Translations under genes and position numbers: made by a program
The notes under the pieces: model-generated
What the model saw: the letters and a program-made list of their open reading frames with translations, nothing else
The model's database searches: none
What the model was told of the DNA's origin: nothing
Assembly: GCF_963259705.1 (NCBI RefSeq)
Contig: NC_081849.1
Location: 64,439,965 to 64,503,964 of the forward strand
Length of the DNA: 64,000 nt
Direction of reading: 5' to 3'
Source: Myotis daubentonii
Taxonomy: Eukaryota; Chordata; Mammalia; Chiroptera; Vespertilionidae
Shown: positions 23,060 to 34,359 of the stretch, piece by piece
How positions within the stretch are numbered: position 1 is the first letter of the stretch
How the letters are laid out: each line of letters opens with the position of its first letter

Positions 23060-26000
23060 GTGCATAACACATAAGTAATATATAAGAAATAAGATGACAA
23101 ATAGCAATACCACTTGCTTGCCCTACACACAAAAGACCTTGGCAGCTGCCTCCCTATGGCTCTTCTGTAAAAGATACAATGGTTTGTAATGGTTTGCAGG
23201 GCCTTTATTTTCTTTCCTGCCCATGACTATAAGTCCAAAATATACTCCCCAGCTCACTTTAACTGCCATCTCTCCATGCAGCCATCTCAGATGACAGAAT
23301 CTGGAAGTAACAAATATTTTCCTCTTCAAAATTCCCATATTCCTTTTATGATTATTTCATGTTCCACGTTGTGTTAAGGTCTTATCTCCAGTAAACTATA
23401 AGCTCCTTGTAACCAGGGTCCTTGTCATTTCTTCTATAATTTACTCACAATACTTAGCACAGTGCCTGGCATGTAACAGAAACTCCATAAATATTGTCAA
23501 ATGAATAAATCAATAGCTATATCCAGCTGCTCTTTCCACCCCTGCCTTGTTTCACCTAGATCAATAGCAATGGAAATGCTGCCAGAGATCAAAGACCCAT
23601 GGGACCTTCTGAATAATAGGTTAGGGAACAAGATTCACTGGCAACTTTGTAGAAACTATACAAGATATTTTACTTAAAGAGATACTGCTAAAGCACATGT
23701 CTAAACTTTGATTTATAACCTCTCTGAAAACAATCCTAATCGAATTTTTAGCATCAAAATTCTAACCACAAGTTTCTTTTGGAACTTAGTTATCCCTGCA
23801 TATCAAACTATACATAGAAAATGGCTCAAGCTAACCAGACTAGGTTCCTGTATTGAACCCAAGATAGCATTAATAACATTAAAATAAATTTTGAGCTTCA
23901 CACTCATTTTATAGGTAGTTTTCTAAGAAGATCAATTTCTAGAAAACATGCTGAAATCTCAAAGGAGAAAACCTTAATTCCCCAATAAAAAGACAACTGT
24001 TAAAGATGATCAGATTCATAAAGCTGGCAGCTGTGATAGCTTTCAAATGTCTCAACAGAAAGAGAGCCCAAGTCCTGTCCATGTTAGCATGGAACACACC
24101 TGGCTTTTTAATTCCTTTTTATTGTTTAGAATGCTGCAATCTTTCAAGGTTGTGACTCCTCCTAGGCCTGGTACTGGGTCAGAGGCATATTCGGCCTCTA
24201 TGGTTTTAGGAGAAAGGAGCTCAAGATCCTGATGCTCCGGAATATTTGGATTTTTAGCTAAGTCATTCCTGGTTGGGGTTTTTTTGTTGTTGTTTTTGTT
24301 TTGTTTTGTTTTGTTTTGTTTTACTTTGTATCTACTCTCTAAATTTCTGGGGACACGATATCATCTTGGTAGAGGAAACTTGCTTTCTGCATGTGGTCGA
24401 CATGTTTTTGCTTCCCAGGATAACAATTCCTAAAGTTCCATTTGGGGATCCACTCCAGCCCCATTCTCAATCCATGACTAAGCTGATTCTACCACTGGAC
24501 TTGGGGGTAGAGCTTAAGACCAAGACTAAGTCAATCAAAGCATCCCATCCCCCCAGCCACTGATTGGTTCCTAGATAGGCACATAACCGAAATAAGACCA
24601 ATCGGGGCCAAGGAGGTTCAGGTCTTGCATTTCTGTTTGTGCTATGGGAAAAGTGGACTCTTTCCCACCGGATTTGAAATTTGATTATGTTCTTGTAGTT
24701 GCTTGAAACCATCATGTACAGCCATAAATTTAACACAGCAGAAAGTAGCCATGTAACCACTGGAAGTGAAAGAAAAAGGAAGATAGTTTCTAATGGCATC
24801 ATGTGAGCCCTGAGCAGCTGCCCTTGAAGCCTGTCCCTGGCCTTTCGTTGTATGAGTACAATAAATTACCTGAATGTAGCTTAATCGCTCCCTTTCATAA
24901 TGAAGCTATACTGTACCGTCAGATGGCTTGACAGCATAGCATTTTGTAAGGTTTGCACTCCAAAGGAAGATGCATAAACTTAAAGCATAACTCTTATATA
25001 TCAAAATACATGAATGAGTTCTGAAAAATGTGGCTTCATGGCCATTAAATGTTGTGATTAAATCAACCAATATTGCATGCCTACTGTGTGATTGTGCTAG
25101 GTGCCAATTTCAGCAAGGTCAGGGCAGGTCAGCAATGGGGAATCAACGCAGTCCCTAAACGTTTCCATTTGCTCAATTGACATATATAGCTCTGTTTGAG
25201 CTTTTTATAACAATAAGTTTTCAGAGCATTTCAGTGACATAACTGTTACTGGCCCAACCCCCTCTTGGATAATTGGGAGGTCCAGTGACACACCCAGGCT
25301 GGGTTAGAACAGGGGTGGGGATTTGCTTAAGGTTTCCCCTGGATCCTGAGCTTAGAACAAGGAAGATCCTAAAGGTAACTTCCAGAAAGAAAGCTGAGGC
25401 CAGTCAAACGATCTCACTAAGGCAATAATTTGAGGGGAATGGGTACAGAGTAAAAGAAAAACAAGTGGGAGCCAATGGAGAAATCAGGAGCAACTGGTTG
25501 GAACAGAAGATTTAAGAAGATGGAGAATCTCAGAGACTCAGGTTATGACATCTTCAATCAACACCTAGGAAAGGGCTGTGAACGTACCAGGCTATTTCAG
25601 AAAAACAGAAGAAAAATATTGTAGCATCGTCATTATTTTTACTGCTTTAGTGGAAAAGAAAATTCACTTGTCTAAATGGAAATCAAAGGGCATCGGGAAG
25701 AGAAAAAGAACCCATGGATTTCCTATCCTAGTACACATTTTGCTTCTTTAGGCTGTGAGATGGAAATGGCGGATTAGCAATCAACACCATTCCAACTCCC
25801 CTCCAGGGTGTCTTCCAGTTCTGCAGAGACTAAAATGCTAAAACAAACAAAACAGCCACTTCCCTATATTTCCTTGCAGCAAGAGTTCTGGAATCAGGAC
25901 CCAACAAGTACTAGTAGATGCAATCACGTGAGATCTGGAAGCTAGAAGGGAGGTGAGAGCAATCTCCCTGCTGTTCTCTCTCTCTTGCTGCTGGCATGTA

Positions 26001-27330
26001 GGGTCCGGGAGGGGAGAGGTTGGGCTTTTTAGCAGCAGTGTCCAGTCACTAGCTTTGTGAGGCTGCTGTGACGGGCTCTTGGATCCCACAGTTCCATGGC
26101 AGCCTCCTGATCTCCCCATGTACCTGGTCAAGTAGCAGCTAACATTTCAGGCCAGTTCAGCCGTGTTATTCTGGGAGTTACTCCTGCAGGCCCAACACTG
26201 AGCTCACAACTCCAATTTTATAAGAACATTCCTTATATTTAAATCTCTTCTTAAAAGGGCTCGCATGGTTTCTGCTCCCGGAAAGTGATCCATGAAAGAT
26301 TCTACTCCCTAAAGCATCACAGATTTGTGATGATACACAAGTCAAGCCAAAGATGAATCCCATTTACAGGGAGGTGTCTTTTGGGCACAAAAGACGGTAC
26401 TTAAGAAAACACACTGGGGTGTATGCAAATAAGCAAAGCAGCAGAACAGATAAATCTCTGCAGCAGCTGGTCAGTCTTACTGTCTGTCCTTAGGTAGAAG
26501 GGTTTCCATGGGACGCACTTCCACCATGACAAGCCACCCGTTTAGCAGTGTTAGCCAAGTTAATGAGGTCACTGGTACTCACTTATTGTCATTTCCCCAT
26601 TGTAGGCACTTGGACCCAACGTGAAACGTTATTACATCGAATAGGTCTCCAAATACAGTGGTCTGGTTGAAATGAAGCTATTTGTAAAGGTTATGAATCA
26701 GATTAAAAAATCCTCATTTGTCAATTAGCCATAGAGGCAATACTCTTCCCTTAGCCGTGGATCCCTCCATACTTTTCAGAAAAGGACTATCACATAAACC
26801 CAGATTACAACATTATTAGAAAGCGTTACCAATTAGTGTATGCAGATGGCTACCTGTTTCTCTCATTAAAAGCACAGCAAGGAATAACAACCATGAAATG
26901 CCATCCCTGGAAAAGCATGGGCTTGAAAGTAAATGCAGCAGTTGAATCTAGCACTCTGCAACAGCCCTAGAGGGAAGGTGAGTCAGCTAAAATTTGGTAT
27001 TTGTAACGATTTTACTCCAAAGCACTCTCATTTTTTCAGCAAGGCAAATAGGAGGCAAAGGATTCTTCCTTCCCCACCCCCACCCCCAATGAAGTCAACG
27101 TGGGAGCTCCATCTCTAACCTGTGTTTAGCACTGCCTCAGGGTCATAAATGCCCCCACACACACACCCCCCAAAAAATAAAAGACCAGGGAGTCAGTTGC
27201 TATGGAACTAACAAAGTGGCTGACATATTTCAAATGCAGGGTCTATTTACAAGCTGTGGTGGTCTTTAAAAAACTGAAAATCACAGAGACTTCAGAGAAA
27301 CAGAGGATTTTATGATTATTTATTGCTTAT
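23060..27330. other. Intergenic, no gene recognised
   Basis: Contains an L2/MIR 3' end near 23,390-23,510, a (TTTTG)n run near 24,290-24,322 and an old unassigned repeat at about 24,400-24,880 that ends 'gtacaataaatta'. Open frames of up to 111 codons match nothing I know. Confidence 0.45.
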
Positions 27331-27337
27331 AAAGAAC

Positions 27338-27548
27338 ATTTTTACATGTTTTTATTCATTTTCAAGAGAGGAAAGGAGAGGAAGAGAGATAGAGAGAGAG
27401 AGATCAATGTGAGAGAGAAACATCAGTTGCCTACTCACACACCCCGACCAGGGACCAAACTCGCAACCTGGGCATGTGTCCTGACTGGGAATTGAACCAG
27501 CGACCCTTCGGTGCATGGGACGATGCTCAACCACCACACCAACCAGGG
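27338..27548 (-). mobile_element. Ves SINE
   Basis: Reverse-oriented copy from a T-rich tail to 'ccacaccaaccagggct'. Imperfect target duplication: GCTTATAAAGAACA before and GCTTTATAAATAAC after. Confidence 0.85.
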
Positions 27549-27549
27549 C

Positions 27550-30500
27550 TTTATAAATAACCTCTTAAATGTATTTTACACTTGGAGGAGATTGTACAGA
27601 AATCGTCTTATTTGCATTTTCACTAAATGACTAAACATTTTAGCCATTATGCATATGCTAACAGTACAAATAATTTGATTTTGATTTATACCTTTTTTTA
27701 AAGGTGAGTATATCCATTTTTCATTCATGAAAATCTTAGGAAAAGAAGTATTACAAAAGAGAAAACAACCCAAAACTCTCTATTTTAGTCACAGAAAGCT
27801 AATGAGGTAACCTGCATCCCTAATGCTTAGCTCCTCTAAGTATCTACCCCCTTATTAACAATTCTGCTATATTAAAATAACCACTTCACATAGTATTTCT
27901 GCAGCAAGAGAGCATGGCAATCGGCCTAAATCCATATTCTGCAACTCTGTATGTGTACTTCCCTTAGCTTATCATTACTGACCAAATTATAAAGATTTAA
28001 GCAAGAAATTTAAAATGTAAGCAAGACTTAGAAACAAAGAGCTACCAGAACAAAACAAAGGTTACATTTTATCATAAAATGTGTGTGATTTTAACAACTC
28101 TAGAATATATTGTTCCACAAAAAAGAATATATTGTTCCACTGCCATAAAATTAATTCTTGATGTGCATATAGGCAAAATGTATATACGCACAGTACCAAT
28201 ATTTCAACACATGACCAAATTAAAATACTGAAAATAGTATAACAACTTATACACTGTTCTTTTCTAAATCTTAACTTTACAAAGCAGGGAGCAGCTGAAC
28301 TAAACATTAAATGTTCACAACTCTATTTCAAAATATAAAATAAAAGAGCATGGAGCTGGTCTCGCTGTTCGTCACCTACGTATATAGCCCTCCCAAGTGA
28401 TTCTGCAGTTGCCACACAGTGGGGGCCTCCAGGCCTGTTAGATATCTGATTCCTGTGCTCTGCGACATGTCTAACTCCCGCACCCAGCAGAGCTCAGGGT
28501 CATTCTTAGGTCAGGGTGGTTAAAGATGGCTGTCAATTCACTGCCTGAGCTAGGTTTCAAGTCTCCTTTATCTCTGTTATATTGCTGATTCCTATTGATA
28601 GCTTAGGAAATCAACCACACCATCCACATGCACCTTAACGGTGTGCTTCACAGCACCAAAGTGACTGGATTAAAAGCTCGGTGTGTGCTGTGTTTGAAAG
28701 AATCTGTTACCCTTTGAAAGCTAAGAACTGGAACAAATATACTTTCACCTGAATAAACAGTTATGGTTCTATGGGTGCCTTGCAAATTTAAAAAAAAAAA
28801 CAGGGGTTGTAATAAAACAAGTTGAAACTAGCTGATCCTGCCTTTCCTCAATGCAAAGGTAATTATTACTCAGTCAAAAATATGCAGTGAAAAGTGTAAT
28901 TGCATGAGAAGCCATTATGATCCTGAGAGTATCCACCTGGTGTTTGTATTTTGATGAATACCCTTTTGGATCCCTATGGCTGCGCAACTTAATGTTTGTC
29001 ACAACTCCCTATGGCTAAGGAGAAAGACAAGCCTTAATTGTAAATTTGCACATGCTTTATTGCAATGCAATGGCATGAACACATTTAACAGGATTGTCAT
29101 TCCATTTAATTACTCTGATTCTGACATGGACCTACCACAGATAAAATTGATGGCATGAGTTATGAGCCCATAAAAAATCACTGCCTTCTCTTCAAGGGGT
29201 GAGTGTGAAGGTGTGCTTTCAGATTCTGTACAGCTATCTGCGTTAGGTGCAGAAAAAAATAAAGCATGGTAATAGGATAGCCATCCTCAAATTGCTTCCT
29301 TCCAAACTGAGTTATGCCTGTCACATGACAGTGATGCATGGTCAGTTATTTCTTAGCTTACCTGGGTAAGATCTGTGACTTCTAAAGAAAAATAAACAAA
29401 TAAATAAGTAGACAAGTGGACAAAAATAGAGAATAGCCTTTGCCAGATTAATCCTGCACTTAATCTCTATGAGATTTGCAATTTATCAGCTTTTTCTCAG
29501 CAATATTTGATGGTACTCATTACACTTTAGCCTGAGACATGTGAAAAAAAAAAAGCTCAGGATCTAATCTAGACACTAAACTGAAGGGTGTTTTTTTCTT
29601 GTTAGATAGGAGGTATGACGGGGTATGCCAGAAATTTTAAACACAGTAAGGAGAAGTCAGCAGCTCTATTCAAGTGAGGGGGGGGGGGGGGCGGTGCAGC
29701 ACCTGGCATCTTGGCATGTGCTGGTGAATAGAAAGGTGCCAGATACTGGCTAGAATATATGCATGTTGAAAGAAAAGCTTTAGCAGCACAACATCAATGT
29801 TTTATGTAGCCACATTAAACTGTCTGCTACTTGAGTTCATTTTCCACATTCTTGCTTATGACTCACTAATAAAAGAAGCTAGTATCTTCTTAAAATATCT
29901 CCATAAGCCTCCCTCCTTTGTCCATGGAAAAAAGTCCAAATTTCTAAATACATCTATAATTCGATTACCCAAATAAATGATGAGTCAAAGCATCTCTTTT
30001 TTCGGCCTTTTAAACTTGAAACTGTCATTGAAAATAGGCTCACATTTATTTGTCTATTGATCAAGTAGAAATCATCAATAAAAATATTATACCATGTGAC
30101 TTCATCCCAAGATTCCTTTGTCTTTCAATTAAGAAATGGTTTTATGCTATACCAACAGGGTAAGATAGAGGATTAAATCAATAGATTATAAATAATATGT
30201 AAAAGAAAACATCAGGTCACTGCCCTGATACAACAGATTTATTATTAAAGTAGGTAACTCCACAGCAATTCACTATATTCATTTTTATAAAGTAAGCGGC
30301 AGAGAGAGATCAATGATAACTTTGGCTTGCTGTTGCTTTTAGTGGTTCATTTATAATAGCTACTTATCTCCTATTATTTTAGCTTGCTATAATAATGTCA
30401 AGCCAAGAAAGAAAGATAATCACCATTATGGGAATATATATTTAATTCGAGTCTGACTGACTATTCCTTAACCTGATTCATGTATCTTGTACAGTGGCCA

Positions 30501-30805
30501 GAAATACTCTATAAAGGCATAGTGATTCTTGGGTACACATAAAAACTCCATTATACATTCTACGTTAGGGTTAGAGTATAAAAAAATCTGGCAGTTTTGG
30601 ATGTTCCTAGATGAACAACCACATCGCAAGGCCCAGCCATAGCCCACCAGCACAAACCTGCCTGCTTCTGTCAACATCGAGAATAACAGCTGAATCCCAA
30701 ATGGACCTGTTGGCCTCACTATGTTTCCTGGAAACTATCTCTGACAATAGAAAGCACATTTTTGCTCCAGACATGCAAATGGACCCATACTCCATTTGTA
30801 GATTG
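27550..30805. other. Intergenic, repeat-poor stretch
   Basis: About 3.2 kb almost free of recognisable transposons, unusual for this flank. The part 28,930-29,170 has many homeodomain-like cores (TTTAATTACT, CTTAATTG) and might be a long-range HOXA enhancer. A G-run lies at about 29,679-29,691. No gene is recognised. Confidence 0.45.
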
Positions 30806-30829
30806 CAGCCACCTTGTCATTCGTGTTTG

Positions 30830-31047
30830 TTTTTTTTAATATATTTTATTGATTTTTCACAGAGAGGAAGGGAGAGAGACAGAGAGCCAGAAACATCGAT
30901 GAGAGAGAAACATCGATCAGCTGCCTCCTGCACACCCCCCACTGGGGATGTGCCCGCAACCCAGGCACATGCCCCTGACCAGAATCGAACCTGGGACCCT
31001 CCAGTCCGCAGGCCGACGCTCTATCCACTGAGCCAAACTGGTTTCGG
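30830..31047 (-). mobile_element. Ves SINE
   Basis: Reverse-oriented full copy ending 'gagccaaactggtttcggc'. Flanked by GCCACCTTGTCA at 30,808-30,819 and 31,047-31,058, an exact 12-bp duplication. Confidence 0.9.
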
Positions 31048-31288
31048 CCACCTTGTCAATCTTGAATTAGTTTCCTACAGGCTTCCAAAGGCTGTCTCAA
31101 ATGAAAGAGAATAAACGCACCGATTTCTTCTGATGAGACCGAAAGAGAAGGATCTTCACCAATTCATGCCCTAGAGATTTTCTTCCAGGGAAACTGGAAT
31201 TAAATAAATATTGAATCAGGGAAGGTTCCCAACCACCACCACTATTTCTTAGTGATATAGGAATGATAAATTTTTAAAACTCATGTCT

Positions 31289-31433
31289 TGCCCTGGCTGG
31301 CTTGCTCAGTGGTTAGAGCCTCAGCCCCTGGACTGAAGGGTGGTGGGTTCAATTCCCAGTCAAAGGCACATACCTCGGTTGCAAGTTCAATCCCTGGCCC
31401 TGGTCAGGGTTCAAGCAGGAGGCAACCAATCAA

Positions 31434-31483
<50 letters not shown>

Positions 31484-31581
31484 TTCCCTCACTCCCCACC
31501 CCCCTCCGTTCTACTCTCTCTGAAAATCAATGGAAGAAATATCCTCACTCCTCAGGTGAGGATTAAAAAACAACAACAACA
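31289..31581 (+). mobile_element. Ves SINE with expanded CT tract
   Basis: Copy starting 'gccctggctggcttgctcag', with a long (CT)n at about 31,440-31,480. Exact target duplication AAAACTCATGT at 31,276-31,286 and 31,582-31,592. Confidence 0.9.
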
Positions 31582-31740
31582 AAAACTCATGTATTTTTTA
31601 CAACAGAAGGTGATTCCACTACTGCTTGCCCCTGTTGGTTGTCTTGTTACTGATCACTCCAGATTCTCTACACTTCTAAATTGCACTATGGGTGTTGAAT
31701 TGCACATGTAATTTCACTCTATTTAAAAGTAGAGGTTACT

Positions 31741-31929
31741 GCCCTGGCCAGTGTGGCTTAGTTGGTTGCGAGTAGTGACATGAACTAAAAGGTTGCTGGT
31801 TCGATTCCTGATCAGGGTACATGCCCGGGTTGTAGACTTGATCCCCAGTAGGAGGCATACAGGAGGCACACAATCGATGTTTCCTCTCTCTCCTTCTCCC
31901 TTCTTTAAAAATAATTTTTTTAAAAAAAT
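31741..31929 (+). mobile_element. Ves SINE
   Basis: Copy starting 'gccctggccagtgtggctta'. Target duplication AGAGGTTACT (31,731-31,740) and AGAGATTACT (31,930-31,939) lies at the left edge of the L1 fragment, so it inserted into that L1 or at its border. Confidence 0.88.
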
Positions 31930-32290
31930 AGAGATTACTAATATTCAGAATATACAGAGAAATCCTAAGACTCAACAACAGTAAAACAAATAGCCCAATT
32001 AAAAAATGGTTGAAAACTTGAATAGACATTTCTCCAAAGATGTCATACAAATAACCAATAAACACATGAAAAGATGCTCAATATCACTAATCATCAGGGA
32101 AACTCAAATCAAAACTACAACAAGAGAACATCTCACACTCATTAGGATGATTACTATAAAAAAAGAAAAAAGCAGACAATAACAAGTGTTGGCAAGGATA
32201 TGGAAAAATTGAAACTCTCATTGATGGTGAGAGTATAAATTGGTACAACCAATCTAGAAAAATGTTTGGCAGCATCTATTAAAGCTAAAC
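31929..32290 (+). mobile_element. L1 ORF2 3' region, left part
   Basis: Matches the late ORF2 region of mammalian L1 (the stretch encoding sequence around 'aaacacatgaaaagatgctca' in other copies), decayed and without an open frame. The FTL pseudogene interrupts it; the element resumes at 33,192. A Ves SINE abuts its 5' side. Confidence 0.8.
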
Positions 32291-33191
32291 AGGCAGTGTC
32301 CTTGGCAGTCCAGTTCTGTCTCTTGTTTCAACAGTGTTTGGATGGAACAGACCCAGGGATGCCCCTTCTTCTAGCCTCCGGCCACTCTCCTGCATCTTAT
32401 CCAGTCACCACCTTCAGAACCACCTCCAGAACCAGCCAACACACCGTTTTTTGTTGTGGTGGTTTTTTCTACCTTAACTCCTTATTGCCGTAAACCTTGA
32501 GCTCCCAAATTCGTCAGGATTATTCCAAGGTAGTCAACCACTTGGCCAACCGGCATCTGCAGGCCTCCCACACCTACCTCTCTCCGGGCTTCTATTTCAA
32601 CTGCAACTATGTGGCTCTCGAGTGCGTGGGCCACCTCTTCCGAGAGTTGGCGGAGAAGAAGCGCGAGGGCACTGGGAGTCTCTTAAAGTTGCAAAACAAG
32701 CGCTGTGGCCGCGTTCTCTTCCAGGATGTGCTGGAGCCTCCCCCAGGACGAGTGGGCAAAACTCAGGACGCCATGGAGGCCGCCCTGGCCTGGGAGAGGA
32801 ACCTGAACCAGGCCCTTGTGGAGCTGCAGGCCCTGGGTTCTACCTGCGCAGACCCTCCTCTCTGTGACTTCCTGGAGAACCACTTCCTGGATGAGCAGGT
32901 GAAACTTATGAAGAAGATGGGCAACACCTGACTCACCGCTGCAGGCTGCCGGCCCCCAGGCTGGGCTGGCTGAGTATCTCTTGGAAAGGCTCACCCCAAG
33001 CACAACTAGGAGCCTTTGGAGCCCAGAGGCCTTTGAGAGGCCCCCCTGCACTCCCTGGTGTCTGGCTTTTCCCTGAGCCTCTCCCTGAAACAACTAGGCA
33101 TTGTTTTAACCATCCTAAAGCCCTATCCCATGCATTGAATCAAATAAAACACTAAAGCATTTTGCAACAGTAAAAAAATAAATAAATAAAT
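32290..33191 (+). pseudogene. FTL: Processed pseudogene of ferritin light chain
   Basis: Intronless copy of the mRNA for ferritin light chain, the iron-storage subunit. The 5' UTR is recognisable, including an iron-responsive-element loop CAGTGT at 32,332-32,337. The reading frame begins where the ATG should be at 32,497, but the codon is TTG, so the start is lost. Clear family blocks follow ([50 protein letters not shown]). Four codons are missing near residue 15. A one-base deletion shortly after KKMG creates a stop at 32,929-32,931; in the shifted frame the normal C-terminal coding sequence and the 3' UTR with AATAAA at about 33,143 are still visible. An A-rich tail follows. Flanking repeats AAAGCTAAAC (32,281-32,290) and AAAGTTAAAC (33,192-33,201) are the target duplication, and the split L1 on both sides confirms insertion into an L1. 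Not a functional gene. Confidence 0.95.
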
Positions 33192-33620
33192 AAAGTTAAA
33201 CATATGCCTAGCCTATGATCCAGAAGTTTTACTATTAAGAATTAAAAGATATAAATGCATATTCTTGAAAGAACATTGTCAAAAAACATCAACAAGAATG
33301 TTCATAGCAGCTTTACTCAAAATAGCCAAATATTAGAAGCAATCCAAATGCCATCACAGTAGGATGGACAAATGAGATGTGGTATGTTCATACAATTAAA
33401 TACTGTACAGTGACTTTAAAAATAACAAATTATTATTACTAGGCATAACAGGAATGAATCTTAGAGATATACATTAAGGGAGAAAAGCCATACAGTAGCT
33501 ATTGTATGATTCCATTGATATGAAATACAAAACAGGTAAGACTAATACAATGGTAGAAGTCAGAAAGTGGGAGATCTAGATTATATCTAATTAACTTCCC
33601 TGAAAAATGTAGTCCCTCTG
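33192..33620 (+). mobile_element. L1 ORF2 3' region, right part
   Basis: Continuation of the L1 interrupted by the FTL pseudogene: the text resumes with the L1 sequence that normally follows 'aaagctgaac'. It runs to about 33,620, where a minus-strand Ves SINE is inserted. Confidence 0.8.
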
Positions 33621-33638
33621 CAGGGAAGTCAACTTTTT

Positions 33639-33837
33639 TTAAATATATATATATTTGATTTTTCACAGAGAGGAAGGGAGAGGGATAGAGAGTTAGAAAC
33701 TTTGATCAGCTGCCTCCTGCACACCTCCCACTGGGGATGTGCCCGCAACCAAGGTACATGCCTTTGGCCGGAATTGAACCTGGGACCCTTTAGTCCGCAG
33801 ACCGACGCTCTATCCACTGAGCCAAACTGGTTAGGGC
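33639..33837 (-). mobile_element. Ves SINE, 16-bp target duplication
   Basis: Reverse-oriented copy. Exact 16-bp duplication GGGAAGTCAACTTTTT at 33,623-33,638 and 33,838-33,853 indicates a fairly young insertion. Confidence 0.92.
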
Positions 33838-33864
33838 GGGAAGTCAACTTTTTAAAGTGCATAC

Positions 33865-34078
33865 ATGGCCTGGCTGACATAGCTCAGGAGTTGAGTGTCA
33901 CCTATGAACCAGGAGGTCACGGTTCAATTCCCAATCAAGGCAGATGCCAGATTGTGGGCTTGATCCTGGGCATGCAGTGTGGGTGTGCAGCCAATCATTG
34001 ATGTTTCTATCTCTCCCTCCCTCTCCCTTCCTTTCTCAATAAGTCAATAAAAAATATTTTTAAAAAATAAAAAATAGA
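33865..34078 (+). mobile_element. Ves SINE, diverged
   Basis: Older copy starting 'tggcctggctgacatagctc' and ending in 'aataagtcaataaaaaatat'. It lies directly between two other SINEs. Confidence 0.8.
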
Positions 34079-34081
34079 GTG

Positions 34082-34318
34082 GCCCTAGCCAATTTGACTC
34101 AGTGGATAGAACATAAGCCTGCATACTGAAGGGTCTGGGGTTCGATTCTGGTCAAGGCCATGTATCTTGGTTGCAGGCTCCTCCCTGGCCCAGGCCCTGG
34201 TCAGGGCTCGTGCTGGAGACAACCAATTGGTGTGTTTCTCCCACATCAATGTTTCTCTCTGTCTTTCCCTCTCTCCCTAAAAATCAATGGAAAAATATCC
34301 TTGGGTGAAGATTAACAA

Positions 34319-34349
<31 letters not shown>

Positions 34350-34350
34350 A
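34082..34350 (+). mobile_element. Ves SINE, long subfamily, with AAAT tail repeat
   Basis: Starts 'ggccctagccaatttgactc'. It has the extra 'ccctggcccaggccctggtc' segment shared with the copy at 42,852 and ends in 'atatccttgggtgaagatta' plus (AAAT)n at 34,317-34,350. Confidence 0.85.
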
Positions 34351-34359
34351 GTGCACACA

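Noticed and set aside
22656..23078. 140-codon open frame
   Set aside because: Lies entirely within the non-autonomous Helitron and its border; composition artefact.
30611..31114. 167-codon open frame
   Set aside because: Its second half is an antisense Ves SINE; the same peptide pattern recurs at other SINE copies.
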